From Pseudodonghicola xiamenensis DSM 18339 (GTDB lineage Bacteria > Pseudomonadota > Alphaproteobacteria > Rhodobacterales > Rhodobacteraceae), in assembly GCF_000429365.1 (NCBI RefSeq), contig NZ_AUBS01000008.1, positions 62,001 to 126,000 on the forward strand: DNA of 64,000 bases, given 5' to 3'. The notes beneath the pieces are model-generated. The model did no database searches. It was not told the DNA's origin and saw nothing but the letters and a program-made list of their open reading frames with translations. Below, one piece after another: positions 1-9,164 of the stretch (the stretch's first letter is position 1; the number at the start of each line of letters is the position of its first letter). The translations under genes were made by a program, and so were the position numbers.

Positions 1-1019
1 TCCAGATACATCCGCTTGCGGGTGACATCCGGCGCCTTCTCGTATTCCTCGCGCACGGCGGAGAAGCGGCTTGCTTCACCCTGCGCCTCGTTGACGACCT
101 GGGCACGATAGCCTTCGGCCTCTTCAAGAAGCTGGGCGGCCTGACCACGCGCTTCGGCCAACACCCGGTTGGCATAGGCGTCGGCGACGTTCTGCAGACG
201 GTCGCGTTCCTGTTCGGCGGCCTGAACCTCGCGGAAGGCGTCGATCACCTGCTGCGGCGGATCGGCCTTGTCGAAGTTGACCCGGACGATATGAACGCCG
301 CTGTCATAACTGTCGAGCGTGGTCTGGATCAGGTCGTGCAGCCGATCGGCGATCTGGCCGCGATCCCGGTTCAGGATCGGTGCCAGCTTCGACTGGGCGA
401 TGATTTCGCGCATCGCCGATTCCGAAACAGCGCGGATGGTCTGGCGCGGATCACGCAGGTTGAACAGATATTTCGCCGGGTCGCTGATGTTCCAGATCAC
501 CTGGAAGTCAATATCGACCACATTCTCGTCGCCGGTCAGCATCAGCCCCTGATCCTGGCCACGACCGGTGCCGATATCCTCGCGCTGTTCGGTGGTGACC
601 GGGAGCACCTCAGCCGTGACCAACGGCCAGGGCGCGAAGTTCAGACCGGGCTCACCGATGCCGTAGAATTTGCCGAGAAACAGCTCGACCGATTTCTCTT
701 CCGGCTTGACGGTATAAAAGCTCGCCACCCCCCAGAGGATGACGGCGGCGATCACGCCGAGCCCGATAGTGCCCTTGGTGAACATGGGCCCGCCCCCGCC
801 CTGGCCCGACGGCCCGCCAGAGCCGCCCTTGCCACCGCGCCCGCCGATCAGCACGCGCAGTTGCTCCTGGCCCTTCTTCATCAGCTCGTCGATCTCTGGG
901 ATCTGCGGTCCGTCGTCTTCCGGGCGCCGGCCACCGCCGCCGCTGCCATTCGTTCCCCGGTCACCTCCGCCCCCGGACGACCCGCCACCCCCCCAGGGGC
1001 CACCGCTGTTACCCGCCAT
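1..1019 (-). CDS. hflK: HflK, membrane protease modulator subunit (3' end cut by window)
   Basis: HflK with HflC forms the SPFH/prohibitin-type inner-membrane complex that surrounds and modulates the FtsH protease; most of the protein faces the periplasm. The visible 339 codons begin with a Gly-rich tail (about residues 1-80), then one membrane span (around GVIAAVILWGVASFYTV), then the SPFH domain (VKPEEKSVELFLGKF, FNLRDPRQTIRAVSESAMRE) and an Ala/Glu/Gln-rich helical stalk (EVQAAEQERDRLQN). This order is typical of HflK. The C-terminus, and presumably hflC, lie before position 1. It is transcribed in the same direction as gor, 86 bp downstream of it. Confidence 0.93.
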   Translation of the reverse strand, partial: MAGNSGGPWGGGGSSGGGGDRGTNGSGGGGRRPEDDGPQIPEIDELMKKGQEQLRVLIGGRGGKGGSGGPSGQGGGGPMFTKGTIGLGVIAAVILWGVASFYTVKPEEKSVELFLGKFYGIGEPGLNFAPWPLVTAEVLPVTTEQREDIGTGRGQDQGLMLTGDENVVDIDFQVIWNISDPAKYLFNLRDPRQTIRAVSESAMREIIAQSKLAPILNRDRGQIADRLHDLIQTTLDSYDSGVHIVRVNFDKADPPQQVIDAFREVQAAEQERDRLQNVADAYANRVLAEARGQAAQLLEEAEGYRAQVVNEAQGEASRFSAVREEYEKAPDVTRKRMYL

Positions 1020-1105
1020 AAATTCTAGTCCTCTTTCATTCCGCCCGAAGCGGTTTGTCTCTGTCAGCTCTGCTGATCACTAAACTGTGTATGCAGCGCG
1101 AAAAT

Positions 1106-2464
1106 TCAAGCGCTACGTACCGGCGACTTCATCGTCACGATTTCTTCGGCCATGGTCGGATGCACCGCGACCGTGCGGTCGAAATCCTCTTTCGTGGCCC
1201 CCATCTTGATCGCGACGCCGGCCAGCTGGATCATCTCTCCGGCACCCGGCGCGACGATATGACAGCCCAGAACCTTCCGCGTCGCCTTGCTGACCACCAG
1301 CTTCATCAGCACCCGGTCGGCCCGACCGGCAAAGCTCGACTGCATCGGCTTGAAGCTGGTCGAATAGATCTCGACCGGCTCTTGCTTGGCCGCAGCCTCT
1401 TCCGAAAGCCCCACCGTTCCCATTTCGGGCTGGGTGAAGATCGCAGTCGGGATCAGATCATGATCCACCGGCGTCGGGTTGCCCTTGAAGACGGTTTCGA
1501 CAAAGGCCATGCCTTCGCGGATCGCAACCGGCGTCAGATTGACCCGATCGGTCACATCACCGATCGCATAGACCGACGGCACCGCGGTCTGGCTGTATTG
1601 ATCGACCACGATCTCGCCCCGGCGGCCACGGGCGATGCCGATCTCCTCCAGCCCGAGATCATCCGCGTTGGGGCTGCGCCCGGTGGCGAACATCACCTGG
1701 TCGAAGACCCGCACCTGACCGTCGGTCGAGGTGACCCGGATGCCGTCGCCGTCACGGGCCAGCTCCTGCGCGTTGACGTTAAACTGCAGGTCGATGCCGC
1801 TTTTGACCATCTCTTCTCCGACCAGCTTGCGCGCCTCGTCATCGAAGCCACGCAGGATCTGTTCGCTGCGGCAATATTGCGTCACGGCCACGCCCAGACC
1901 GTTCAGAACTCCCGCGAATTCGCTGGCGATATACCCCCCGCCGACGATCAGGATGGATTTCGGCAGCTTCGGCAGATGGAAAATCTCGTTCGAGCTGATC
2001 CCCAGATCGGCCCCGGGCACATCGGGCAGCGACGGCCGCCCACCGGTGGCGATCAGGATATGCTTGGCGGTCTTGCGGCTGCCATCGGCCAGCTCCACGG
2101 TATGCGGATCAACCAGCCTGGCCCGCTGATCGAAGGTCTCGACCCCCGAATTCTTCAGCAGGTTTCGATAGATGCCTTCCAACCGGTCCAGTTCCGCCAC
2201 CAGCTTGTCGTGAAAGACATTCCAGTCGAAATCGCCCGGAGCAATCGACCAGCCATAGGCCTGGGCATCCGCCACCATCGCGGAGTAACCACTGGCATAG
2301 ACCATCAGCTTCTTCGGCACACAGCCGCGGATCACACAGGTCCCGCCATAGCGATCCTCTTCCGCCAGCGCCACTTTGGCTCCGCAGTCTCCCGCTGCGA
2401 CACGCGCCGCGCGCACCCCGCCCGAGCCACCGCCGATGACGAATAGGTCGTAATCAAAGCTCAT
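1106..2464 (-). CDS. gor: Glutathione-disulfide reductase
   Basis: Cytoplasmic FAD enzyme that uses NADPH to reduce glutathione disulfide. The 452-residue protein has the N-terminal FAD dinucleotide fold (GGGSGGVRAARVA), the redox-active disulfide motif GGTCVIRGCVPKK (Cys43 and Cys48), an NADPH-binding fold (LIVGGGYIASEFAG) and the C-terminal dimer interface with HPTMAEE, whose His is the catalytic acid. The spacing GTCVIRGCVPKK fits the glutathione reductase branch rather than lipoamide dehydrogenase. It is followed by hflK in the same direction. Its start overlaps by four bases (ATGA) the stop of a doubtful 93-codon frame. Confidence 0.95.
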   Translation of the reverse strand: MSFDYDLFVIGGGSGGVRAARVAAGDCGAKVALAEEDRYGGTCVIRGCVPKKLMVYASGYSAMVADAQAYGWSIAPGDFDWNVFHDKLVAELDRLEGIYRNLLKNSGVETFDQRARLVDPHTVELADGSRKTAKHILIATGGRPSLPDVPGADLGISSNEIFHLPKLPKSILIVGGGYIASEFAGVLNGLGVAVTQYCRSEQILRGFDDEARKLVGEEMVKSGIDLQFNVNAQELARDGDGIRVTSTDGQVRVFDQVMFATGRSPNADDLGLEEIGIARGRRGEIVVDQYSQTAVPSVYAIGDVTDRVNLTPVAIREGMAFVETVFKGNPTPVDHDLIPTAIFTQPEMGTVGLSEEAAAKQEPVEIYSTSFKPMQSSFAGRADRVLMKLVVSKATRKVLGCHIVAPGAGEMIQLAGVAIKMGATKEDFDRTVAVHPTMAEEIVTMKSPVRSA

Positions 2465-2742
2465 CGCCTGCCTCTCTCTTCAATCGCACCCCGTCCCGTC
2501 AGGAGTGACGCCTCATGTATTGCATCGGGTGTGAGAGTCCAACCGGCACGCAAGCGAAACCCAGGCGAAAACCCGATTTGTCGCGTCTTGGTGACCTTGC
2601 CACCGTCATCGGGGGCATTCACCATGCCCGTAGCCCATTCAGCATGCAACACAGGCACGGCCCCCCGGCGCCGCCCGAAGAAACGGCCCGGCGCGGGTTT
2701 GGTCTGCCGTCGGATTGAGAGACCACAGAATGGACAAGCCAT
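2461..2742 (-). CDS. Doubtful 93-residue ORF in the gor upstream gap
   Basis: The 330-base stretch 2465-2794 has no convincing gene. The best candidate is this 93-codon frame, which begins MACPFCGLSIRR and ends in an ATGA overlap with gor, an arrangement that would suit translational coupling. Against it, the product is Arg/Gly-rich and resembles a random high-GC frame, its third-position GC bias is weak, and a frame on the opposite strand is equally open. I recognise no family. A CxxC pair near the N-terminus is the only motif. Confidence 0.2.
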   Translation of the reverse strand: MACPFCGLSIRRQTKPAPGRFFGRRRGAVPVLHAEWATGMVNAPDDGGKVTKTRQIGFSPGFRLRAGWTLTPDAIHEASLLTGRGAIEERGRR

Positions 2743-2794
2743 GAGACGAAAGGTCCCGGAAAGGGGCCGCCCGCCCCGAAGGCCAATCGCGCCC

Positions 2795-3856
2795 CTACTG
2801 CGAACGCGCCCCCGCGGTTTTCGACAAGTTTTTCATCAGACTGCCGATATCCGTCATTGTGGCGTAGAAAATCTGCTGCGACGACGCACCTTCTTCGTAG
2901 TCCGAAAGTTCTTGCCTGCCTATCTCTGGTGCGGAAAATTGACCCTGATTTTCCTGCGCCCGTTCGATCGCTGCATAGACTCGCGCGGTAATCTCCGTCG
3001 TTGCAGAAAGGGAGCTTTGCGCAGTTTCCAACGTCCCCGAGAAACGCCCCCGCAAAGCCGCGCCGATATCGGCGTTCGTCAAGAATGACAAATGTTCCGC
3101 CCCCATCGTCAGCGTCGCAATTTTTGCTCCATCGGGGAATTTATTGAAATCATCTTTGAAATCATCAACCCCGATCATTAGCTGAGACACAGTCAGTCCG
3201 GCGACGATGACCAGCCCGCTCTGCGAATGTGAAACTTCTCCTCTGCCTGAAAGCACATCGGCCAACTTGACAGAGCCGCCTCCCTCGGCCGCTCCCGCCC
3301 AACGGAAGATAAAGAGGTTGTTCCGCGCCAAAGCCTGCGCCACCTCGTTGGCCTTTTCGTCCACCGAGGTATTCGCCTGCGTGACCTTGTTTGCGAGTGT
3401 CGAGAGATCGGCAGATGAGGTGCCTTTTTTCGCCTGAGCTTCAGCCAGAAACGCTCTTGCTGCGACAAGCTTCACGATCAGAACATTCAGCTCCATCAGT
3501 TCAGTTTTCACAGCTTGAACCGCGGCCTCTTCCGAAATCTCACCTGCCGCTTTCTTGAACTTGAATGTCCTCGTCAAAACATGAGTGCTGCCGTCGCTGC
3601 TGAAGCAAATGATCGAATTCGCCACCCGAAAGCTGCTGGCAAGGCAGGAGGCGCCCGGCGCCGGGACCGGCAGTTGCCCATTGATCGCGAGGAACCGGGA
3701 TTGAAGCGGATAATTGAAATTGACCGGCCTGGAAATCTCACCATCATTCCCGACACTGATCGTCATATTGTCCAGCGCATTAACCGGCTGCGAACCACAG
3801 GCCACCAATCCGACGACTGCACCGAGCGACAGCAAAGCTTTAATAAAAGAAGACAT
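2795..3856 (-). CDS. Low-GC putative lipoprotein of unknown function
   Basis: I do not recognise this 353-residue protein. It begins with a lipoprotein signal, MSSFIKALLSLGAVVGLVAC, with lipobox LVAC, so it should be exported and lipid-anchored. An N-terminal region of about 70 residues containing two Cys is followed by a long Ala/Glu/Lys-rich helical section (about residues 95-175, coiled-coil-like) and a mixed C-terminal half. Base composition is clearly lower in GC than the neighbouring housekeeping genes, and the 230 bp before it are AT-rich. It sits alone between rpiA and gor. Horizontal acquisition is my inference. A role in the cell envelope is all the signal peptide supports. Confidence 0.75.
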   Translation of the reverse strand: MSSFIKALLSLGAVVGLVACGSQPVNALDNMTISVGNDGEISRPVNFNYPLQSRFLAINGQLPVPAPGASCLASSFRVANSIICFSSDGSTHVLTRTFKFKKAAGEISEEAAVQAVKTELMELNVLIVKLVAARAFLAEAQAKKGTSSADLSTLANKVTQANTSVDEKANEVAQALARNNLFIFRWAGAAEGGGSVKLADVLSGRGEVSHSQSGLVIVAGLTVSQLMIGVDDFKDDFNKFPDGAKIATLTMGAEHLSFLTNADIGAALRGRFSGTLETAQSSLSATTEITARVYAAIERAQENQGQFSAPEIGRQELSDYEEGASSQQIFYATMTDIGSLMKNLSKTAGARSQ

Positions 3857-4086
3857 GAAAACACCCCCAAAATACCCAAACAGGCTCTCCGGGAATCACT
3901 TTTCCAGTCAAAAATTCAAATACGAAGACCGTCACATATTGATGAAAAACAAATCATCCGCAAAAAAACAACGCCACACAATCGACTTCAAGGAAATCAA
4001 TCTGAAAACAACAGACGATAGAATGCAATTTCCCTGAAATCGGGGAAGCTGGCAAGGTGGCGAGAATGGGCGCCTCGTATCAACCT
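3857..4086. other. AT-rich intergenic stretch before the lipoprotein gene
   Basis: This 230-bp gap between rpiA and the lipoprotein gene is strikingly AT-rich, with runs such as AAAAAACAA, in an otherwise GC-rich window. It should hold the lipoprotein promoter on the minus strand. I see no clear hairpin, repeat or RNA gene. Confidence 0.6.
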
Positions 4087-4875
4087 TTACTCCGACAGAT
4101 CTGTAAACAGGTTTTCGCTTTCGACGAAGTTCAGCCTGTCATGCTCGACCGTGCCCTCGTTGATGTCATGCAGCTCGACCCGGCCGTCGCCATGGCCGAT
4201 CACCACCGTGTCGCAGATATCAATGAAAAGCCCGTTTTCAACCACGCCCGGCATCTGGTTCAGCACCAGCGCCAATTGCCGCGGGTTGCCGATACGGTGC
4301 AGATGCAAATCTAGGATGAAGTTGCCCTCGTCGGTGACGAAGGGCGCCTCACCGTTCATTCTGAGCGTCGCATCGCGGCCCAGAACGTCCATCGAGATCA
4401 AGGTTTCCTCGACCAGCGCCTGAGTGGTACGCCATCCGAAGGGCACCACCTCGACCGGCAGCGGGAAGGCCCCCAGCGTCTCGACCTTCTTGCCGGCATC
4501 GGCAATCACTACCATCCGGTCCGAGGCCGTCGCCACGATCTTTTCCTGCAGCAGCGCGCCGCCACCGCCCTTGATCAGGTTCAGATCGCCGTCATATTCA
4601 TCGGCCCCGTCGATGGTCAGGTCGAGCCAGCGGGCCTCGTCCAGGCCGATCACCTCGATCCCCACTTCGCGGGCCAACGCGGCGGTGCGGGTCGAGGTCG
4701 GCACGCCCTTGAATTTCAACCCGTCCTGACGCACCAATTCCCCCAGACAGCGCACCAGCCAGGCGGCGGTGCTGCCGGTTCCCAAGCCCACGCGCATCCC
4801 GTCTTCGACGTAATCGGCCGCCCGGCGGGCAGCGACGAATTTGGCCTTGTCGATTGGGGACAATTCTCCGGTCAT
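4087..4875 (-). CDS. rpiA: Ribose-5-phosphate isomerase A
   Basis: Cytosolic enzyme of the non-oxidative pentose phosphate pathway that interconverts ribose 5-phosphate and ribulose 5-phosphate. The 262-residue protein shows the RpiA signatures: VGLGTGSTAAWLV near the N-terminus (phosphate loop), the LDLTIDGADEYD segment carrying the catalytic acid, and LIKGGGGALLQEKIVA with the active-site Lys. The length matches the family. The start at 4875 gives the expected N-terminus (MTGELSPIDKAKFVAARRAADYV). It appears to be a single-gene unit, with a gap on each side. Confidence 0.96.
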   Translation of the reverse strand: MTGELSPIDKAKFVAARRAADYVEDGMRVGLGTGSTAAWLVRCLGELVRQDGLKFKGVPTSTRTAALAREVGIEVIGLDEARWLDLTIDGADEYDGDLNLIKGGGGALLQEKIVATASDRMVVIADAGKKVETLGAFPLPVEVVPFGWRTTQALVEETLISMDVLGRDATLRMNGEAPFVTDEGNFILDLHLHRIGNPRQLALVLNQMPGVVENGLFIDICDTVVIGHGDGRVELHDINEGTVEHDRLNFVESENLFTDLSE

Positions 4876-5246
4876 GGCACAGCCTCTTTGTCACAGGGTC
4901 ACTCAACTTATAGGCAACGCGCCCCGCTTCTGCGAGTGCTATTCATCCCCGCCCTGAGCGGCTGGTGACAATGTCGGTGGCTGGTGCGCCTTTTGCACTC
5001 GGGCAATCACCTTTTTCATCAGATCGAGGAATTGCGCCATGTTTCTGACACTGAGCGCCCAGGGCGGACAGTTCGACACCGGCGTTGCCATCGGTCAGAC
5101 ACTGGACTGGCTGGCGGGCCGTCAACATCCCCCTCCTCGGCCTCCGCATGCGCATGCGCCGACGGGCAGCGGATCGCCGCCCGTCGGGTCGATGTGCACG
5201 ACTGAAGGCGCTTCCTCTCACGTCCCCACGCGCGACAGGAAAGACA
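4876..5246. other. 371-bp gap without a supported gene
   Basis: The stretch lies between rpiA and the Old Yellow Enzyme gene, both on the minus strand, so it should contain the rpiA promoter. A plus-strand frame from 5039 and a minus-strand frame from 5389 are open, but both give Pro/Arg-rich products without recognisable domains. I see no tRNA, terminator with a T-run, or repeat. Confidence 0.5.
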
Positions 5247-6392
5247 TCACTTCGGTTGATAAAAGTCTGAAGTCTTCTCGCGTCCTGCCAGCCACCAGCC
5301 CGACTGCGCCGGCCAAGTGCTGTAGTCCGTATCATGGCCCAGCGCCTGAGCGGCATGCAGCGCCCACATCGGATCAACCAGAGCCTCACGCCCGATGGCG
5401 ATCAGATCGGCCTTGCCCTCGGTCAGGATATCCTCGGCCTGCTGCGGATGGGTGATCAGGCCGACGGCCATGGTGGCAAGGCCTGCCTCGCGCCGCACGG
5501 CATCGGCATAGGGCACCTGGAACCCGGGCTGACGCTTGCCGCCGCCCGCCGCCGTCGCCGCCCCGGCGATGCCGGAGGAGGAACAATCCATCACGTCGAC
5601 ACCCAGCACCTTCAGCCGTTTGGCCAGCTCCACCGTATCGGGCAGGGTCCAGCCCGCCGGATCACCGTCAACGGCGGAGATGCGGAAGAACACCGGCAAA
5701 TCCTCGGGCCAGATGGCCCGTACCGCTTCGGTCACCTCCAGCGCCAACCGCATCCGCCCCTCCAGATCACCGCCATATCTATCGGTCCGCCTGTTCGACA
5801 GCGGCGACAGGAAGGAATGGATCAGATAGCCATGCGCGCCGTGCACCTCGACGATCTTGTAACCGGCAGCCAGTGCCCGGCGGGCGGCGGCGGCAAAATC
5901 CTCAACCAACGTGGCGATCTCGGCCTTGCTCAGTGCATGGGGCATCGGCCAGCCCTCGCCCACCGGGATCTCCGACGGGCCGACCGGCGTCCAGGGCATA
6001 TCCCCCCGGGCAAGGTCGGCCTCGGTCAGCGGGCCGTTGCCGAACCAAGGCCGCTGCATCCCAGACTTGCGCCCGGCATGGCCAAGCTGCACTGCCGGGA
6101 TGGCACCATGTTGCAATGCGAATTGCGCCACCCGGGCATGGCCGATGATCTGGCTGTCGGACCAAAGCCCGGGGCAGCCATGGGTGATCCGCCCGCCCTT
6201 CTGCACCGCCGTCGCCTCGGTGAAAATGATCCCGGCCCCGCCCATGGCGAAGCGTCCGAGGTTGACCAGGTGCCAATCATCCAGATGCCCCTCATGCGCG
6301 GAATACTGGCACATCGGCGAAATCACCACACGGTTGCGGCTGGTGATCCCGCGCAGAGAAAGCGGGCGAAAAAGATGCGTTGTATCGGTCAA
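5247..6392 (-). CDS. NADH:flavin oxidoreductase, Old Yellow Enzyme family (YqjM/XenA-like)
   Basis: FMN-dependent TIM-barrel ene-reductase that reduces activated C=C bonds with NAD(P)H. The order of motifs fits the YqjM subgroup: ISPMCQYSA (with the Cys that tunes FMN), AVQLGHAGRKS, the active-site loop VEVHGAHGYLIHSFLSPLSN followed by RTDRYGG, and the C-terminal FMN phosphate site ADLIAIGREALVDP. I place the start at the TTG at 6392 because GGAG lies 7 bases upstream and the protein then begins LTDTTHLFRPLSLRG, as in the family, at 381 residues. A GTG at 6488 would add 32 residues with no family resemblance. Its natural substrate is unknown. Confidence 0.88.
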   Translation of the reverse strand: MTDTTHLFRPLSLRGITSRNRVVISPMCQYSAHEGHLDDWHLVNLGRFAMGGAGIIFTEATAVQKGGRITHGCPGLWSDSQIIGHARVAQFALQHGAIPAVQLGHAGRKSGMQRPWFGNGPLTEADLARGDMPWTPVGPSEIPVGEGWPMPHALSKAEIATLVEDFAAAARRALAAGYKIVEVHGAHGYLIHSFLSPLSNRRTDRYGGDLEGRMRLALEVTEAVRAIWPEDLPVFFRISAVDGDPAGWTLPDTVELAKRLKVLGVDVMDCSSSGIAGAATAAGGGKRQPGFQVPYADAVRREAGLATMAVGLITHPQQAEDILTEGKADLIAIGREALVDPMWALHAAQALGHDTDYSTWPAQSGWWLAGREKTSDFYQPK

Positions 6393-6516
6393 GGCGAAGC
6401 TCCGGGCGTTACTGTTTATCTCGAGTCGGGCACAAGCTATCCTGCCGGGGGTCGCGCCCGCAATCGGCCCGAGATCATCCTGCAGCACGGGCGTTCACAA
6501 GTGCCGGAGATGACTT

Positions 6517-6532
6517 GTTTCCGATAGGAAAC
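6517..6532. promoter_or_regulatory. 16-bp palindrome in the divergent 6393-6719 region
   Basis: The 327-bp gap between the Old Yellow Enzyme gene (minus) and sdaA (plus) contains a perfect palindrome, GTTTCC-GATA-GGAAAC. Its position between divergent genes suits an operator, but no regulator is encoded alongside and I recognise no known consensus. The rest of the gap shows no convincing sigma-70 pair or gene. Confidence 0.35.
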
Positions 6533-6719
6533 GTCGTTTTGTGGCGCCCCCTTGTCGCTGCGGCCTGCTAGGATCACCGCATGAGCCTGCCTGACCACCT
6601 TCATGACACCTCCGACACAACTGCGCCCGCCTCCCGTCCGGCGCGGAAGGATCGCGGGCGGGCTGACGTCTTTTTCACCCCCTCCCCTCCTCCTCCCGCC
6701 TGAAGGATCCACCAGCGAC

Positions 6720-8093
6720 ATGTTCCTCTCTGTCTTCGATATGTTCAAAGTGGGCGTCGGTCCCTCCTCCTCGCATACCATGGGGCCGATGGTTGCCGGG
6801 GCGCGATTTCTTGATCGGATCCGCGCCGCCCCCTTCGGCGTGACCGGGCTCCGCGCTTCGTTACACGGCTCTCTGGCCTTCACCGGCGTCGGGCATGCCA
6901 CCGACCGGGCGACGATCCTCGGGCTCGCCGGCTTCCGCCCCGACACCTATGACGGTGAAAAAGCCGAAGCCGTGCTGGCGGCGATCCACCGGACAAAAAC
7001 CATTCCGGTCGACGATCTGGGCGACCTGCGCTTCGCCCCCGATCGCGATCTGATCTTCGACTATGACACGCCACTTCCCGGACACGCCAACGCGATGGTG
7101 CTGATGGCAACCGATGCCCAAGGCGACGTCATCCTGCGCGAAGTCTATTATTCTGTCGGGGGCGGCTTCGTGCTGACCGAAGCCGAACTCGCCGCAGGCC
7201 GGGATACCGATGACGGCCCCCCCGTCCCCCATCCGTTCCGCTCAGCCGCCCAGATGCTGGAGATGGCGCAAACCAGCGGCAAGACCATCGCCGCGATGAA
7301 ACGCTCCAACGAGATTTCACGCGGCAGCCGGGACGCTCTGGCCAAGGGGATCGCCCGGACCTGGGAGGTGATGAACGCCTGCATCGACCGCGGACTGACC
7401 ACCGACGGCATCCTGCCCGGCGGGCTAAAGGTCCGACGCCGCGCCAAGGGCATCCATGATGCGCTGCAGGCAGAGCGCGGCATGAATCTTTCGGCGCCGC
7501 ATGTGATCAACGACTGGATTTCCGTCTATGCGCTGGCCGTCAACGAAGAGAACGCTGCTGGCGGTCAGGTAGTGACCGCGCCCACCAATGGCGCCGCCGG
7601 TGTGGTGCCGGCGGTGATCCGCTATTGGCTGGACCATGTGCCCGGCGCCACCCCCGCACGGATTGAGGAATTCCTGCTGACCGCTGCCGCGATTGGCGGG
7701 TTGGTGAAATACAACGCCTCGATCTCAGGCGCCGAGGCCGGTTGCCAGGCCGAAGTCGGCAGCGCCGCCGCCATGGCCGCAGCCGGCCTCTGCGCAGTGA
7801 TGGGCGGCACGCCCGAGCAGATCGAGAACGCCGCCGAGATCGCGCTGGAGCATCATCTGGGCATGACCTGCGATCCGGTGAAGGGGCTGGTGCAGGTGCC
7901 CTGCATCGAACGCAACGGCCTCGGGGCGATCAAGGCGGTCAGCGCAGCGAGCTTGGCCTTGCGCGGCGACGGCCAGCATTTCGTTCCGCTCGACGCCTGT
8001 ATCGAAACGATGCGGCAAACCGGTCGGGACATGCATGAGCATTACAAGGAAACCTCGCTGGGGGGGCTGGCGGTGAACGTGCCGAACTGCTGA
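6720..8093 (+). CDS. sdaA: L-serine ammonia-lyase (iron-sulfur type, single chain)
   Basis: Converts L-serine to pyruvate and ammonia using a [4Fe-4S] cluster instead of PLP. The single 457-residue chain has the N-terminal beta domain (MFLSVFDMFKVGVGPSSSHTMGPM) and the C-terminal alpha domain with the cluster cysteines at about 342 (GCQAEVGSA), 384 (MTCDPVKG) and 395 (VPCIERN), matching the spacing in E. coli SdaA. The ATG at 6720 gives the family N-terminus; the frame is open to 6603 but the added residues are Pro/Arg-rich and unrelated. It stands alone between two divergently or separately transcribed units. Confidence 0.95.
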   Translation: MFLSVFDMFKVGVGPSSSHTMGPMVAGARFLDRIRAAPFGVTGLRASLHGSLAFTGVGHATDRATILGLAGFRPDTYDGEKAEAVLAAIHRTKTIPVDDLGDLRFAPDRDLIFDYDTPLPGHANAMVLMATDAQGDVILREVYYSVGGGFVLTEAELAAGRDTDDGPPVPHPFRSAAQMLEMAQTSGKTIAAMKRSNEISRGSRDALAKGIARTWEVMNACIDRGLTTDGILPGGLKVRRRAKGIHDALQAERGMNLSAPHVINDWISVYALAVNEENAAGGQVVTAPTNGAAGVVPAVIRYWLDHVPGATPARIEEFLLTAAAIGGLVKYNASISGAEAGCQAEVGSAAAMAAAGLCAVMGGTPEQIENAAEIALEHHLGMTCDPVKGLVQVPCIERNGLGAIKAVSAASLALRGDGQHFVPLDACIETMRQTGRDMHEHYKETSLGGLAVNVPNC

Positions 8094-8180
8094 AAGATCC
8101 GATGCAGTCCTGATAGCGTGTCCGGCCAACCGCAGCTTGCTTCCACGATCAGACACAGCCGGCGCCGGTTTCGACGTGAC

Positions 8181-8196
8181 GGGGAAAAAATTCCCC
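8181..8196 (+). terminator. Weak hairpin after sdaA
   Basis: GGGGAA-AAAA-TTCCCC forms a short perfect stem about 90 bp after the sdaA stop and 48 bp before the transporter gene. There is no T-run, so termination is uncertain. Confidence 0.3.
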
Positions 8197-8243
8197 TTCA
8201 CCCGGAACTTGCAGGATTCCGTTTTGCCCCCTAGCGTTCATGC

Positions 8244-9164
8244 ATGACCGATGATCGGCCCGTTCTGGGCATAATCTTCATGCTGCTGTTTTGCGTGATC
8301 GCCCCCATGGGCGATGCGGTGGCCAAACTTCTGGGCGGTCATGTGCCGCTGGGCCAGCTGCTGCTGGCGCGCTTTGCAACACAGTCGATCCTGCTGCTGC
8401 CGATCGTCGCGCAAAGCGGCCGGCTGTGGCGCATGTCGCCGCGCATCTTCTGGCTGATGGTCCTGCGTACCCTGCTGCACATGAGCGGCATCGGCTTCAT
8501 GTTCTCGGCGCTCAGATTCCTGCCGCTGGCCGACGCCACCGCGATCGCCTTCGTGATGCCTTTCCTGATGCTGCTGCTGGGCAAATTCGTACTGCACGAA
8601 GAGGTCGGTTTCCGCCGACTGGCCGCCTGTGCGGTAGGCTTCGGCGGCACCCTTCTGGTGATCCAGCCAAGCTTTGCCTCGGTCGGTTGGCCGGCGCTGC
8701 TGCCCCTCGGCGTGGCAGTGGTCTTCTCCCTGTTCATGCTGGTCACCCGTCAACTGGCCAAGGATACCGACCCGATCGGCCTGCAGGCAATCAGCGGTGT
8801 GATCGCCTGCGCGATCATGCTGCCGGTTCTGCTGATCGGACAGAGCAACGACATCGAGATCCTCAGCCTGGTCGCGCCCAACCTCGGCGACTGGCTGCGC
8901 CTTCTCGCCATCGGCGTCCTCGGCACTGCCGCGCATCTGGTGATGACCTGGTCGCTGCGCTATGCCCCGGCCGCCACGCTGGCGCCGATGCAATATCTGG
9001 AAATCCCCGTTGCCACCTTCGTCGGCTGGGTAATCTTCCACGATCTGCCCAATGACGAGGCCGCGATCGGCATCCTGATCACCATTGCCGCGGGCCTGTA
9101 TATCGTGCTGCGCGAACGCGCCATGGCCCGCGCGATGGCCCGCGCCGCTAAGTCCCCCGGCTGA
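8244..9164 (+). CDS. EamA/DMT-family inner-membrane transporter
   Basis: A 306-residue integral membrane protein with about ten hydrophobic segments arranged as two EamA repeats: residues 1-140 include ALRFLPLADATAIAFVMPF, and the second half includes SLRYAPAATLAPMQYLEIP. These are the typical repeat signatures of drug/metabolite exporters. It lacks a signal peptide and starts MTDDRPVLGIIFMLLFC. The 3' end overlaps the 3' end of the convergent thiamine diphosphokinase gene by 17 bp. The substrate cannot be read from sequence. Confidence 0.88.
   Translation: MTDDRPVLGIIFMLLFCVIAPMGDAVAKLLGGHVPLGQLLLARFATQSILLLPIVAQSGRLWRMSPRIFWLMVLRTLLHMSGIGFMFSALRFLPLADATAIAFVMPFLMLLLGKFVLHEEVGFRRLAACAVGFGGTLLVIQPSFASVGWPALLPLGVAVVFSLFMLVTRQLAKDTDPIGLQAISGVIACAIMLPVLLIGQSNDIEILSLVAPNLGDWLRLLAIGVLGTAAHLVMTWSLRYAPAATLAPMQYLEIPVATFVGWVIFHDLPNDEAAIGILITIAAGLYIVLRERAMARAMARAAKSPG

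Noticed and set aside
2531..3088. Plus-strand frame opposite the gor upstream gap and the lipoprotein 3' end
   Set aside because: Arg/Pro-rich composition, no motif, and antisense to the lipoprotein gene.
5039..5455. Plus-strand frame in the rpiA-Old Yellow Enzyme gap
   Set aside because: Product is Pro/His/Arg-rich without domains and its second half lies antisense to the conserved C-terminus of the Old Yellow Enzyme.
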